Source: Flavobacterium lindanitolerans
GTDB lineage: Bacteria; Bacteroidota; Bacteroidia; Flavobacteriales; Flavobacteriaceae
Length of the DNA: 64,000 bases
Direction of reading: 5' to 3'
Assembly (NCBI RefSeq): GCF_002846575.1
Contig: NZ_PJND01000007.1
Coordinates: forward strand, 1,364,001-1,428,000
Part shown: positions 45,266 to 54,995 of the stretch, in pieces
Numbering within the stretch: the stretch's first letter is position 1
Layout of the letters: each line of letters opens with the position of its first letter
Program-made: the position numbers and the translations under genes
Notes under the pieces: model-generated
The model's input: the letters and a program-made list of their open reading frames with translations, nothing else
Told to the model about the DNA's origin: nothing
Databases searched by the model: none

Positions 45266-47533
45266 ATGGCTTTTGATATTGAAATGATTAAAAAAGCGTA
45301 TGGAACAATGGCAGAGCGTGTTGATAAGGCACGTCAATTGGTTGGTCGTCCATTAACGCTTTCAGAAAAGATTTTATACTCACACCTTTGGGAAGGAATG
45401 CCTTCTAAGGCTTTCACCAGAGGAAAAGATTATGTTGATTTTGCTCCGGACAGAGTGGCTTGCCAGGATGCTACGGCACAGATGGCATTATTGCAGTTTA
45501 TGCACGCCGGAAAAAATAAGGTAGCCGTTCCTACAACGGTTCACTGTGATCACCTGATCCAGGCGAAAGTGGATGCTGCAACCGATTTGGCCAGAGCAAA
45601 AACACAAAGCAATGAAGTTTTTGATTTCCTTTCATCAGTTTCTGACAAGTACGGAATTGGTTTCTGGAAACCGGGTGCAGGTATTATCCACCAGGTAGTT
45701 CTTGAAAATTATGCTTTCCCTGGAGGTATGATGATTGGTACGGATTCTCACACGGTAAATGCCGGTGGTTTGGGAATGCTTGCCATTGGTGTTGGAGGTG
45801 CTGATGCTGTAGACGTAATGTCGGGTATGGCCTGGGAATTGAAATTCCCAAAACTGATTGGTGTTAAATTGACAGGAAAATTGTCTGGTTGGACAGCTCC
45901 AAAAGACGTAATCCTGAAAGTAGCCGGAATCCTTACTGTAAAAGGAGGGACCGGAGCTATTGTTGAATATTTTGGTGAAGGTGCTACTGCTATGTCTTGT
46001 ACCGGAAAGGGTACAATCTGTAACATGGGAGCAGAAATCGGAGCCACTACTTCAACTTTTGGTTATGACGATTCAATGCGCCGTTACCTGATTTCTACTG
46101 GAAGACCGGATGTGGCAGAAGCTGCAGATAAAGTAGCGCCATACCTTACAGGTGATGCTGAAGTATATGCTAATCCGGAACAATATTTTGATCAGGTAAT
46201 CGAAATTAACCTTTCTGAATTAGAGCCACATTTGAATGGTCCTTTCACTCCGGATTTGGCTACGCCAATTTCTAAAATGAAAGAAGAGGCTATCAAAAAC
46301 AACTGGCCTTTGGAAATTCAGGTAGGTTTGATAGGTTCTTGTACGAACTCTTCTTACGAAGATATTTCACGTGCAGCTTCTTTGGCAAAACAGGTAGCCG
46401 ATAAAAATTTAAAAACCAAAGCACAATTTACCATTACTCCGGGTTCTGAAGTGGTTCGCTATACTATCGAAAGAGATGGTTTTATCGATACGTTTGATAA
46501 AATCGGTGCGACTGTTTTTGCTAACGCTTGCGGACCATGTATTGGAATGTGGGATAGAGAAGGAGCTGAAAAAGAAGAAAGAAATACTATCGTTCACTCT
46601 TTCAACCGTAACTTCTCAAAACGTGCGGATGGTAACCCAAATACTTTGGCTTTTGTAGGTTCTCCGGAATTGGTGACAGCTTTGGCTATTGCCGGTGATT
46701 TAGGATTCAACCCTATAACAGATAAATTAATCAATGAAGACGGTCAGGAAGTAATGCTTGACGAGCCAACAGGAAACGAACTGCCTCCAAAAGGATTTGA
46801 TGCAGAAGACCCGGGCTTCCAGGCACCATCTGAAGACGGTTCAGGAGTTCAGGTTATTGTTAGCCCAACTTCAGAAAGATTGCAGTTATTAGCTCCTTTT
46901 GAGCCATGGAATGGAGAAAATATCATGGGTGCTAAATTGCTAATCAAAGCTTTCGGAAAATGTACGACAGACCATATCTCTATGGCAGGTCCATGGTTGC
47001 GTTTCCGCGGACACTTGGATAATATTTCAAACAATATGCTTATTGGTGCGGTGAATGCCTTTAACCAAAAAACAAATTCTGTGAAGAACCAAATGAATGG
47101 AAAATACGATTCAGTTCCTGCGGTTCAAAGAGAATACAAAGCGGCAGGAGTTCCTACTATTGTTGTGGGTGACCATAACTATGGTGAAGGTTCTTCCCGT
47201 GAGCACGCTGCAATGGAACCACGTTTCCTTGGAGTAAAAGCAGTATTGGTAAAATCATTTGCACGTATTCACGAAACTAACCTGAAAAAACAAGGTATGT
47301 TGGCACTTACATTTGCAAATGAAGCAGATTATGATAAAATCCAGGAAAACGATACTTTCAATTTCGTAGACCTGAAAGAATTTGCTCCGGGAAAACCACT
47401 TACTATTGAGATTTTCCATGATAACGGAACAACAGAAACAATTCTGGCAAACCATACATATAACGAAGGGCAGATTGGATGGTTCGTTGCAGGTTCTGCA
47501 TTAAACCTGATTGCAGCAGCAGGAAAGGCTTAA
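45266..47533 (+). CDS. Aconitate hydratase (mitochondrial-type)
   Basis: 755 residues. The three [4Fe-4S] cysteines are in [15 protein letters not shown] and [12 protein letters not shown]. Other active-site segments include [20 protein letters not shown] and [15 protein letters not shown]. Length and sequence match the mitochondrial-like aconitases typical of Bacteroidota rather than the roughly 890-residue AcnA. Interconverts citrate and isocitrate in the TCA cycle, cytoplasm. Monocistronic with a terminator shared with the convergent gene. Confidence 0.95.
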   Translation: MAFDIEMIKKAYGTMAERVDKARQLVGRPLTLSEKILYSHLWEGMPSKAFTRGKDYVDFAPDRVACQDATAQMALLQFMHAGKNKVAVPTTVHCDHLIQAKVDAATDLARAKTQSNEVFDFLSSVSDKYGIGFWKPGAGIIHQVVLENYAFPGGMMIGTDSHTVNAGGLGMLAIGVGGADAVDVMSGMAWELKFPKLIGVKLTGKLSGWTAPKDVILKVAGILTVKGGTGAIVEYFGEGATAMSCTGKGTICNMGAEIGATTSTFGYDDSMRRYLISTGRPDVAEAADKVAPYLTGDAEVYANPEQYFDQVIEINLSELEPHLNGPFTPDLATPISKMKEEAIKNNWPLEIQVGLIGSCTNSSYEDISRAASLAKQVADKNLKTKAQFTITPGSEVVRYTIERDGFIDTFDKIGATVFANACGPCIGMWDREGAEKEERNTIVHSFNRNFSKRADGNPNTLAFVGSPELVTALAIAGDLGFNPITDKLINEDGQEVMLDEPTGNELPPKGFDAEDPGFQAPSEDGSGVQVIVSPTSERLQLLAPFEPWNGENIMGAKLLIKAFGKCTTDHISMAGPWLRFRGHLDNISNNMLIGAVNAFNQKTNSVKNQMNGKYDSVPAVQREYKAAGVPTIVVGDHNYGEGSSREHAAMEPRFLGVKAVLVKSFARIHETNLKKQGMLALTFANEADYDKIQENDTFNFVDLKEFAPGKPLTIEIFHDNGTTETILANHTYNEGQIGWFVAGSALNLIAAAGKA

Positions 47534-47555
47534 TTCATAGCCAATCATTTATAAA

Positions 47556-47585
47556 AAAACTCCCGATTTATCGGGAGTTTTTTTA
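47556..47585. terminator. Bidirectional terminator after aconitase
   Basis: AAAACTCCCGA, loop TTTA, TCGGGAGTTTT with T and A runs at the ends. It serves convergent genes. Confidence 0.92.
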
Positions 47586-47996
47586 TTTTTCTATCTGGTC
47601 CATCCAGTTCCTGATTGCATTCTCTAGATCCTTTTGCCTGCTTTTTGCTTCCTCCAAATTTTTTATTGTGGCTATTTTTCTGCCATCAGAATAATTGCCT
47701 TCCAACAGCCCGGAAGTGTCAGTTATTTTGATTCCGGTTGGAAAAACAAGTAAAATTGGCTTGCCGGGGCGAATATTCATAACCAGGATATCCCTTTTGT
47801 ATTCTTTAGGATCAAAAGGTTTCATTTCACCCGAATAATAAAAACTGGGAGAATTCCATTTGATATGTTCGCTTATCTCATTATTGATTGCAAGAATAAT
47901 TTGTCTTAAAAATGTTATGGTTTCTGCAAGTGAAGGATCGAGCTTTTGAATATATTCTGAGACCTGTTCTTCGTTAGAAAGTTTTGACTTTGCCAT
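47583..47996 (-). CDS. DUF1801 family protein
   Basis: 137 residues, recognised from the DUF1801 pattern: VSEYIQKLDPSLAETITFLR, HIKWNSPSFYYSG and the beta-rich KRDILVMNIRPGKPILLVF. Small cytoplasmic protein of the YdhG/YdeI type. Function not established. It lies 18 bases downstream of the OsmC gene on the same strand, probably co-transcribed with it. Confidence 0.75.
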   Translation of the reverse strand: MAKSKLSNEEQVSEYIQKLDPSLAETITFLRQIILAINNEISEHIKWNSPSFYYSGEMKPFDPKEYKRDILVMNIRPGKPILLVFPTGIKITDTSGLLEGNYSDGRKIATIKNLEEAKSRQKDLENAIRNWMDQIEK

Positions 47997-48014
47997 ATTT
48001 TTTGATTGGCTTGT

Positions 48015-48482
48015 TTATATTTTGCTCTGAGGAATATGTTTTACCGGAAAATTGACCGAATTGGCAATAAAACAAAGCTTGTTGGCCATTTTGTGTAATT
48101 CATTTGCTTTTTCCAACATGGAAGAGTCGCTAACTGTTACTATTGGATTTAAAGTGACTTCCGTAAAATGTCCTGAACCATCAGTGTTCACGGTCATTTT
48201 TCCGGTGGCATTATCTTCATAATCGGTTACGACTATTCCTGCATTGACGCATACATGCAGATATGACATCATATGGCAGGCAGAAAGTGAAGCCAGCAAA
48301 AGATCTTCGGGGTTATGAACGGTTTTATCGCCATGAAAAACAGGGTCAGACGAACCTTTTATCTCGACTTTGTTGTCAATAAGAATTACATGGCTTCTTT
48401 CGTAAGCCCTGTAACCGGATGTTCCTGTGCCATTGTTTCCGGTCCAGCGGACAGTCAGTTTGTAGTTGTGTTCTGGGTGCAT
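48015..48482 (-). CDS. OsmC family peroxiredoxin-like protein
   Basis: 155 residues. Two conserved cysteines are in LSACHMMSYLHVC and ANKLCFIANSVNFPV, the OsmC/Ohr redox pair, and NPEDLLLASLSACHM is the family core. These proteins reduce organic hydroperoxides in the cytoplasm. The pattern suggests the YhfA/OsmC-like branch rather than Ohr, with low certainty. First gene of a pair with DUF1801. Confidence 0.88.
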   Translation of the reverse strand: MHPEHNYKLTVRWTGNNGTGTSGYRAYERSHVILIDNKVEIKGSSDPVFHGDKTVHNPEDLLLASLSACHMMSYLHVCVNAGIVVTDYEDNATGKMTVNTDGSGHFTEVTLNPIVTVSDSSMLEKANELHKMANKLCFIANSVNFPVKHIPQSKI

Positions 48483-48538
48483 TTGTGAAGTTTAAAAATC
48501 ATTGTCTCACAAATTTAACCATTTTTAATATAGCTTAT

Positions 48539-49216
48539 TTATCTTACCTGATGAATAGTAAAATAGGATTCTTCGCCGCCAGATAATATTCCCACGGTAA
48601 GAACTCCTCCGCTAAAACCTCTGAAAGTTACTGTATCGCCCGTATTTAACTGCATTAAGGTCTGTATGGATCGGTTAGGCGGATTGATGTTTATTCCCAG
48701 CAGCTGCACATTCATATAGCTTTCCCTTACATTGACGACGCCGTTTTTAAATATAGCCAGGCCAAAATCTCCGGCAGCTACAAGACCCGGACTGGCTTTG
48801 ATAGCAGCATATACGGAATAGATTCCGGGTTGCTTTGCAGTAAAGGTATTGGTTGTAGTGTTGTATTCGTTATTGGTATCAAATTCTATTGTATTGAAAG
48901 GTATCGTAGTGTATGCATTTGCTAAAATACTTATATTGATTAGTGCCGGGCTGCCCGATGCAAATCCACCTTTGATAAAAGTCTTAAGGTGACTTTCAAT
49001 AACACTTTTCGACGATATTCTTTGTGCATTGCCCATAGCATCTACTACAAGTATTGAGTCTTTTGCAGCCGTAGCACGCGTATTGCTGGTAGTGCTTCGT
49101 AATCTGAAATTACCGTTGACGTCTAACATAGCAGTTGGGTCGGTTGTGCCTATCCCTACCTGCGAAAATCCAAGTACTGGCAATAGCATCATTAGATGGA
49201 GTAGTATTGATTTCAT
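48539..49216 (-). CDS. Exported protein with C1q/TNF-like C-terminal domain
   Basis: 225 residues with a signal peptide (LMMLLPVLGFSQ). It then opens VGIGTTDPTAMLDVNGNFRL, a tail-fibre-like motif frequent in Bacteroidota surface proteins. Residues 90-225 look like a C1q jelly roll: YNTTTNTFTAKQPGIYSVYA, GLAIFKNGV, LNTGDTVTFRGFSGG and a closing SYFTIHQV. Likely a surface or periplasmic trimer; ligand unknown. It has no T9SS sorting domain and stands alone behind a full promoter. Confidence 0.75.
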   Translation of the reverse strand: MKSILLHLMMLLPVLGFSQVGIGTTDPTAMLDVNGNFRLRSTTSNTRATAAKDSILVVDAMGNAQRISSKSVIESHLKTFIKGGFASGSPALINISILANAYTTIPFNTIEFDTNNEYNTTTNTFTAKQPGIYSVYAAIKASPGLVAAGDFGLAIFKNGVVNVRESYMNVQLLGININPPNRSIQTLMQLNTGDTVTFRGFSGGVLTVGILSGGEESYFTIHQVR

Positions 49217-49239
49217 AATATTTTAGATTTGGGTACTAT

Positions 49240-49270
49240 CAAAGTTATAAAACAATACGTTAAATCGCAA
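49240..49270 (-). promoter_or_regulatory. Promoter of the C1q-like gene
   Basis: On the minus strand, TTG (49270-49268), a 20-base spacer and TAACTTTG (49247-49240): a full consensus match, 23 bases before the ATG. Confidence 0.7.
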
Positions 49271-49320
49271 AATGAGAATGTTAATATTTAATAAGTTTCA
49301 TTTCGTGAATTATGTAAATA

Positions 49321-49353
49321 AAAAAAATCCGCCTTATTGCTATGACGGATTTT
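49321..49353 (-). terminator. Probable terminator after GAPDH
   Basis: AAAAAATCCG and CGGATTTTTT pair around a 14-base loop. The T run on the minus strand follows the GAPDH stop. Confidence 0.65.
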
Positions 49354-49380
49354 TTACCAAAATTAAAATTCAAAAAACTA

Positions 49381-50829
49381 CTAATAGTAAGAATACCTTC
49401 TTACTTTAGAGATGTATTTCGCTAAGCGAATTACCTGGTGGCTATAGCCATATTCGTTATCGTACCAGATGTAGAGAACGATATTTTTTCCATCGGCAGA
49501 AACTATGGTCGCGTTACTGTCATAAATTGATGGAGCAGAAGTTCCTACAATGTCAGAAGAAACAAGTTCGTTATTAAGCGAATATTTAATCTGCTCAACA
49601 AGTTCTCCTTCCAAAGCATAATGCTTCATAATATTGTTGATTTCTTCAACAGATGTTTCTTTGTTTACTTCAAGATTCAACACTACAAGCGAACCGTTTG
49701 GAACAGGAACGCGGATAGCATTGGAAGTCAGTTTTCCGGCAAGGCTAGGCAATGCTTTTGCAACTGCACTTCCGGCGCCTGTTTCAGTAATAACCATGTT
49801 TAAGGCAGCGGCTCTGCCACGACGGTATTTTTTATGCATGTTGTCAACCAGATTCTGGTCGTTTGTATAGGCATGGATAGTTTCCAAATGTCCTTTTACA
49901 ACGCCTAAAGTATCTTCAACTGCCTTTAAGATTGGAGTAATAGCATTTGTAGTACAGGATGCGGCAGAGAAGATGTTTACTTCGTCCGGATTGTATTCGT
50001 TGTGGTTAACACCATGAACAATGTTTGGAACGCCTTTTCCTGGAGCCGTAAGTAAAACTTTATCAACACCGTTTGATTTCAGGTGTCTGGCCAAAGCTTC
50101 CTGTGTTGTGAAAGCACCTGTATTGTCTATTACCAGGGCATCAGAAATTCCATAAGTTGTATAATCGATTTCTTCCGGGCTTCCTGCCGTAATAACGTGA
50201 ACAGTAGTTCCGTTAATAATCAGGGAATTGTTTTCCGGGTCTGCAGCAACAGAACCCTGGAAGTCACCATGAATAGAGTCATATCTCAAAAGAGAAGCTC
50301 TTTTCTCTAAGCTTGTAGCATCATTTTTTTCACGAACCACAATCGCTCTCAATCGCAACTGTGTTCCTTTCCCTGTCTTAGACATCAATTCACGTGCGAG
50401 TAGTCTTCCAATACGCCCAAAACCGTATAATACAACATCTTTCGGCTTGTTGTTTGGAAAATCTTTTGCGTTTTTCAATTTGTCAATAACAAAAGCCTTC
50501 GCATCATTGTATTTGTTGTCCTCCAGATGGTATTCGTAAGTTAGTTTACCAATATCCAATTTCGCAGGAGGAAGGTCTAAAGATAAGATGGCACGTGCTA
50601 TTTCAACAGAGTCAAAAACATTAATAGGTTTTCCGACAAATTCTCCGGCATATTCGTGAAGATTAATAATGTCGCTTACATTCGTGTTGATTAGCTGATT
50701 TTTGAAAAGAACCAATTCAATAGACTTGTCATACCATAAATCACTAATGATTTTAATGAATTCTACGCCAGCTCTTCTTCTGTCTGCCTGAAAAGAAAGC
50801 TCTTTTTCGTATAATGCGGTCTTTGTCAT
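49381..50829 (-). CDS. Glyceraldehyde-3-phosphate dehydrogenase, long form
   Basis: 482 residues, about 145 longer than typical GAPDH. The Rossmann motif VVLYGFGRIGRLLAREL begins near residue 132; the catalytic cysteine is C292 in SAASCTTNAITP. The C-terminal WYDNEYGYSHQVIRLAKYI is normal. The first 130 residues (helical, starting TALYEKELSFQADRR) form an extra domain seen in a Bacteroidota GAPDH group; its job is not known. Glycolytic or gluconeogenic oxidation of glyceraldehyde 3-phosphate with NAD(P). One of possibly two GAPDHs in the genome, so a gapA/gapB symbol is withheld. Confidence 0.92.
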   Translation of the reverse strand: MTKTALYEKELSFQADRRRAGVEFIKIISDLWYDKSIELVLFKNQLINTNVSDIINLHEYAGEFVGKPINVFDSVEIARAILSLDLPPAKLDIGKLTYEYHLEDNKYNDAKAFVIDKLKNAKDFPNNKPKDVVLYGFGRIGRLLARELMSKTGKGTQLRLRAIVVREKNDATSLEKRASLLRYDSIHGDFQGSVAADPENNSLIINGTTVHVITAGSPEEIDYTTYGISDALVIDNTGAFTTQEALARHLKSNGVDKVLLTAPGKGVPNIVHGVNHNEYNPDEVNIFSAASCTTNAITPILKAVEDTLGVVKGHLETIHAYTNDQNLVDNMHKKYRRGRAAALNMVITETGAGSAVAKALPSLAGKLTSNAIRVPVPNGSLVVLNLEVNKETSVEEINNIMKHYALEGELVEQIKYSLNNELVSSDIVGTSAPSIYDSNATIVSADGKNIVLYIWYDNEYGYSHQVIRLAKYISKVRRYSYY

Positions 50830-50875
50830 AATGTAAAAAAATGTAGTTTAGTGTGTTGTGCATATTTTGATGGCG

Positions 50876-50883
50876 CAAAAGTA
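50876..50883 (-). promoter_or_regulatory. -7 box TACTTTTG of GAPDH
   Basis: Minus-strand TAnnTTTG match 46 bases before the ATG; no -33 at the standard spacing. Confidence 0.5.
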
Positions 50884-50930
50884 TAGATTTCAAACGTTTT
50901 CGTAAAGCATTTTATTAAAAAAATTTACAT

Positions 50931-50959
50931 AAAAAAAGCCAGTTGTGATAACTGGCTTT
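50931..50959 (-). terminator. Terminator of the HtrA gene
   Basis: Read on the minus strand: AAAGCCAGTT, loop ATCAC, AACTGGCTTT and a T run. It lies between the HtrA stop and the GAPDH promoter. Confidence 0.85.
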
Positions 50960-51015
50960 CTGTGGCAAATATTTTAAGGCATACTTGCATGTTCGGGATA
51001 ATAAATTGTCAAAAT

Positions 51016-52428
51016 TTAATTTACTTCAACAAAAAATTTCACCAGTACGCCCTGCTTGTTAATCATGGTCAGTTCGACCACTGATTCGTTTGAGAGTTTT
51101 TCGTTGAGAATATTTGCGACTGTTTCGGTATCGACAGCCTTGGCATCGTTAATACCTATAAGAATGTTTCCTTTCAAAGCATTATAGTAACGCATGAAAT
51201 GTTTATTAGTAATGTCTTTTACCTTTACTCCATAGTCAATGTTGAATCGTTTTTTATCGGAAGCGTCAAGGTTTTCAAAAATAATTCCATTGAGTTCTGC
51301 ATTGACAAATTCGTTTTTGGTTATGGTTACCGGCACCTGCATTGCTTTTCCGTTTCTGATAAATGTTGCCTTTACCACATCATTTGGACGTTTGGTGTTT
51401 ACGTAGCTGGACAGGTCAACATAACTTGAAATATTGGTGTTGTCTAATTTAATCAGGATATCGCCTTCCTGTATTCCTGCCTTGGCAGCACCGGAATTTT
51501 TAACCACTTTCTTTACATAGTAACCTTGAGAGGTAGAAAGTCCCATATCTTTTGTGATAGTGCTGTTCAATTCATAACCTTCCACACCAAAAACACCACG
51601 CTGCACATTTCCGTATTCCATAATATCTTCGATGATTTTTCGGGTAATATTGGAAGGAACGGCAAACGAATATCCTACATAAGAACCGGTCATTGAAGAA
51701 ATCATAGTATTGATTCCAATCAGTTCACCTCTTGTGTTGACTAAGGCTCCTCCGCTGTTTCCAGGGTTTACAGCCGCGTCAGTCTGGATAAAAGACTGAA
51801 TGCCTCTTTGGTCCAGATTTCTGGCTTTTGCAGAAATAATACCTGCCGTAACTGTTGAGGTCAGATTGTATGGGTTTCCTACTGCAAGTACCCATTCACC
51901 CACTTTCACATTGTCTGAATCTCCAAAAATGGCATAGGGAAGTTTTTTACCGGTATCGATTTTAAGTAGGGCAATGTCCATTTTGGAATCGGTTCCTACC
52001 AATTTTGCTTTATAGGTTTCTTTGTTGTTCAGGGTCACTTCCAATTCAGATGCATCCTGTATTACGTGGTTATTGGTAACAATATAGCCGTCTTCAGAAA
52101 TGATAACCCCGGAACCGGTTCCTACCTGTGCCTGTTGCTGGCCTCCTTTATAGCCGTAAAAATATTCCAGCATCGGATTGCTGATGGTTCTGTAAGAAAG
52201 ATTTTTAACGTGGACTACAGTATGTACTGCATTATCCGCTGCCGCGGTGAAATCAACTGCTTCTGCGCCCAATCCTACATTTTTCGTATAGTTAACGGGG
52301 GCAGTTGTCACAACTGATTTTTGATTGACAGAAAATAAGCCGTCGTTTTCAATAAACAGCTTGTAAGCGCCCAAAGTGGTTGCGCCACTTAATAGGGACA
52401 CTAAGAATAAACCGGAAAATCGTTTCAT
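51016..52428 (-). CDS. HtrA/Do-family periplasmic serine protease
   Basis: 470 residues. The N-terminus is a signal anchor or signal peptide (FSGLFLVSLLSGATTLGAYK). The trypsin-like domain has the triad H121 in VTNNHVI, D151 in SKMDIALLK and S225 in NPGNSGGALV. Two PDZ domains follow (VKNSGAAKAGIQEGDILI, then a second ending GILIGINDAKAVD-like sequence). DegP/DegQ-like quality control of periplasmic and outer-membrane proteins; no regulator is adjacent. It is divergent from dapF across 181 bases. Confidence 0.93.
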   Translation of the reverse strand: MKRFSGLFLVSLLSGATTLGAYKLFIENDGLFSVNQKSVVTTAPVNYTKNVGLGAEAVDFTAAADNAVHTVVHVKNLSYRTISNPMLEYFYGYKGGQQQAQVGTGSGVIISEDGYIVTNNHVIQDASELEVTLNNKETYKAKLVGTDSKMDIALLKIDTGKKLPYAIFGDSDNVKVGEWVLAVGNPYNLTSTVTAGIISAKARNLDQRGIQSFIQTDAAVNPGNSGGALVNTRGELIGINTMISSMTGSYVGYSFAVPSNITRKIIEDIMEYGNVQRGVFGVEGYELNSTITKDMGLSTSQGYYVKKVVKNSGAAKAGIQEGDILIKLDNTNISSYVDLSSYVNTKRPNDVVKATFIRNGKAMQVPVTITKNEFVNAELNGIIFENLDASDKKRFNIDYGVKVKDITNKHFMRYYNALKGNILIGINDAKAVDTETVANILNEKLSNESVVELTMINKQGVLVKFFVEVN

Positions 52429-52534
52429 AGTATTTGTAATTAAGTTATTTAATCGTAAATATATATTGAAAATTGTGCCATGATTTTAAGTTTAACTCCC
52501 GATTAACAATGATTAACTTTTCATTAAATATTCC

Positions 52535-52542
52535 TATTTTTG
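52535..52542 (+). promoter_or_regulatory. -7 box TATTTTTG of dapF
   Basis: Exact TAnnTTTG, placing the predicted transcript start just before the palindromic repeat at 52559. Confidence 0.45.
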
Positions 52543-52558
52543 TTCTGATTAATTTTCT

Positions 52559-52592
52559 ACCCTGACAGGGTGTTTCAACACCTTGCCAGGGT
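52559..52592 (+). repeat. Palindromic element in the dapF leader (REP-like)
   Basis: ACCCTGACAGGGTGTT (52559-52574) pairs with AACACCTTGCCAGGGT (52577-52592), 16 bp with one mismatch and one G-T pair. No T run. GC-rich against an AT-rich background, and the CCTGACAGG type of arm recalls dispersed intergenic palindromes in Flavobacterium genomes. Only this copy is visible here. Confidence 0.7.
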
Positions 52593-52609
52593 TAATAAAC
52601 GAACAAAAA

Positions 52610-53392
52610 ATGCAACTCAACTTCTATAAATATCAAGGAACCGGAAACGATTTCATCATGATTGATAATCGTCAGGGATTATTTTCCAAAAACAATACCA
52701 AATTGGTGGAAAGTCTGTGTGACAGGCGTTTCGGGATTGGTGCTGATGGATTGATTTTGCTTGAAAATGACAATTCGACAGATTTCAGAATGGTCTATTA
52801 TAATTCAGATGGCAATGAGAGTTCTATGTGCGGAAACGGCGGGCGTTGTCTTGTTGCTTTCGCAAAGCGACTTGGTGTTATTGGCGATGAAACTACGTTT
52901 GTAGCCACAGACGGATTGCACCATGCTACTGTCTTTGAAGATGGAACAGTTTCGTTACGGATGAAAGATGTAGATGAGGTGAAAATAGAAGAAGGTTATG
53001 TATTTCTAAATACGGGTTCACCGCATCATGTGGAACTGGTAGAAGATTTAAAACATTTTGACGTTAAAGGGAAGGGTGCTGCAATTCGGTATGGAGCATT
53101 ATACGGACAGGCGGGAAGCAACGTTAATTTTGTAAATCAGGAATCAGCTGACACTTTTTCAGTACGCACTTATGAAAGAGGAGTAGAAGATGAGACGCTT
53201 TCCTGCGGAACCGGTGCAACTGCTGTAGCCATTGCGATGCATGCTTTGGGCAAAACAAATTCAGATAAAATCCAGCTAAATGTTGAAGGTGGTAAACTGG
53301 AAGTTTCCTTTGTTCCAGAAGGCGGAAAATATACAGACGTTTTCTTAAAAGGGCCTGCCACTTTTGTCTTTGGCGGAAATATTACAATTTAA
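52610..53392 (+). CDS. dapF: Diaminopimelate epimerase
   Basis: 260 residues from ATG 52610 (MQLNFYKYQGTGNDFIMID). Both catalytic cysteines are present: C74 in SMCGNGGRC and C199 in LSCGTGATAV. Converts LL- to meso-diaminopimelate for lysine and peptidoglycan. An upstream in-frame start at 52583 lies within the palindrome and is rejected. The gene is followed after 12 bases by a GNAT gene and then mltG, forming an apparent operon. Confidence 0.96.
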   Translation: MQLNFYKYQGTGNDFIMIDNRQGLFSKNNTKLVESLCDRRFGIGADGLILLENDNSTDFRMVYYNSDGNESSMCGNGGRCLVAFAKRLGVIGDETTFVATDGLHHATVFEDGTVSLRMKDVDEVKIEEGYVFLNTGSPHHVELVEDLKHFDVKGKGAAIRYGALYGQAGSNVNFVNQESADTFSVRTYERGVEDETLSCGTGATAVAIAMHALGKTNSDKIQLNVEGGKLEVSFVPEGGKYTDVFLKGPATFVFGGNITI

Positions 53393-53404
53393 TAAAAACT
53401 CCTG

Positions 53405-53938
53405 ATGATAACGCTGCAAGGAAAAACCATCTATCTGAGAGCTCTCGAACCCGAAGACCTTGAATTTGTTTTTGCCGTTGAGAACGATGAATCGATATGG
53501 GAATTCAGCAATACGCAGACTCCTTATAGCCGGTTTCTTATCCGTCAGTATCTCGAAAATGCCCATCAGGATATTTATGAAGCCAAACAACTGCGTTTGG
53601 CTATTTGCAAAAATGATACATTCGAGGCTGTCGGACTGATAGACCTTTTTGAATACGACCCAAGGAACAATCGTGCCGGAATAGGGGTTGTAATCAAAAA
53701 CGAAGGGAATCGGAATCAGGGTATAGGCTCGCAGGCATTGGAACTGCTTATCCAATATTCTTTCCGCCAGTTAAATTTAAAACAGCTTTTCGCAAATATC
53801 AATCCGGAGAATGAAGCAAGTATAGCTCTTTTTACTAATTTTGGCTTTGAAAAAATCGGAATAAAAAAACAATGGAATCTCATCGATGGCGTTTATAAAG
53901 ACGAAGCGATGTTTCAGCTAATCAATCAACAATCTTAA
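53405..53938 (+). CDS. GNAT family N-acetyltransferase (RimJ/RimL-like)
   Basis: 177 residues. It begins LQGKTIYLRALEPEDLEFVF, the usual RimJ/RimL-type opening. The acetyl-CoA motif is GVVIKNEGNRNQGIGSQALE, followed by FANINPENEASIALFTNFGF. Acceptor unknown: ribosomal protein, peptide or small amine. It lies 12 bases after dapF and 14 before mltG. Confidence 0.88.
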   Translation: MITLQGKTIYLRALEPEDLEFVFAVENDESIWEFSNTQTPYSRFLIRQYLENAHQDIYEAKQLRLAICKNDTFEAVGLIDLFEYDPRNNRAGIGVVIKNEGNRNQGIGSQALELLIQYSFRQLNLKQLFANINPENEASIALFTNFGFEKIGIKKQWNLIDGVYKDEAMFQLINQQS

Positions 53939-53952
53939 AAAAAAAGTATTAC

Positions 53953-54993
53953 GTGAAAATTAAAAAAATCGTTGCCATATTTTCAGTGCTTTTAGTGCTG
54001 GCATTATCTGTCTATGGTTATATGTTGTACAGAAAAATCTTTTCTGCCAATACCAATTTCTCAGAAAAAGAGGTGTATGTCTATATTCCGACAGATGCAA
54101 ATTATGAAACTGCAGAAAAAATTGTAGCACCCTATGTTGAAAATCTGGATAACTTCAGGATGGTTGCAGAAAAGAAATCATACATTACTAATGTAAAACC
54201 GGGTAAATTTCTTTTGAAAAAAGGAATGAATAATAATGATATCATCAATTCGTTACGTATAAGCCTTCCGGTAAAACTGGCATTCAATAACCAGGAAAGA
54301 CTGGAGGATTTTGCGGGAAGAATCGGTTCGCAGATTGAAGCGGACAGTACTTCTCTGATGAAAGCTTTTACAGACAAGGCATTTTTGGATGAAAACGGAT
54401 TTACGGAAGAAAATGTACTGAGTATGTTTATCCCTAATTCGTATGAATTTTTCTGGAATACTTCTGCAGAGAAATTCCGTGACAGGATGGCAAAAGAATA
54501 CCGTGCTTTCTGGAATGATGAAAGAAAGGCAAAAGCTGAAGCCCAAAATCTTACACCATTGGAAGTTTCTACTTTGGCATCAATCGTGCATAAGGAAACG
54601 GTAAAAACAGACGAAAGACCAAGGGTAGCGGGTGTTTACCTAAACCGATTAAAATCAGGAATAAAACTGGAAGCGGACCCTACGGTTATCTATGCCGTGA
54701 AAAAAGAAGCTAATGATTTTAACCGCGTCATAAAAAGAGTTCTGTACAAGGATCTTGAAACGGTATCGCCATACAATACCTACCGAAATTTTGGGTTGCC
54801 TCCAGGGCCTATTGCTATGCCTGACGTATCGGCAATTGATGCCGTATTGAATCCGGAAAAACACAATTACATCTATTTCTGTGCAAGCGTTACTAATTTT
54901 GGTTATCATGAATTTGCAGTAACACCTGCTCAGCATGAGGTAAACCGTCAGAAATATGTAGCCTGGGTGAACAAACAAGGAATCAAAAGATAG
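53953..54993 (+). CDS. mltG: Endolytic murein transglycosylase MltG
   Basis: 346 residues from a GTG start. One N-terminal membrane anchor (IVAIFSVLLVLALSVYGYML) is followed by a LysM-like region and the YceG catalytic domain with E215 in SIVHKETVKTDERPRVAGVY and YNTYRNFGLPPGPIAMPDVS. Cleaves nascent glycan strands at the inner membrane. Position after dapF puts two peptidoglycan-related functions in one operon. Confidence 0.95.
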   Translation: MKIKKIVAIFSVLLVLALSVYGYMLYRKIFSANTNFSEKEVYVYIPTDANYETAEKIVAPYVENLDNFRMVAEKKSYITNVKPGKFLLKKGMNNNDIINSLRISLPVKLAFNNQERLEDFAGRIGSQIEADSTSLMKAFTDKAFLDENGFTEENVLSMFIPNSYEFFWNTSAEKFRDRMAKEYRAFWNDERKAKAEAQNLTPLEVSTLASIVHKETVKTDERPRVAGVYLNRLKSGIKLEADPTVIYAVKKEANDFNRVIKRVLYKDLETVSPYNTYRNFGLPPGPIAMPDVSAIDAVLNPEKHNYIYFCASVTNFGYHEFAVTPAQHEVNRQKYVAWVNKQGIKR

Positions 54994-54995
54994 TT

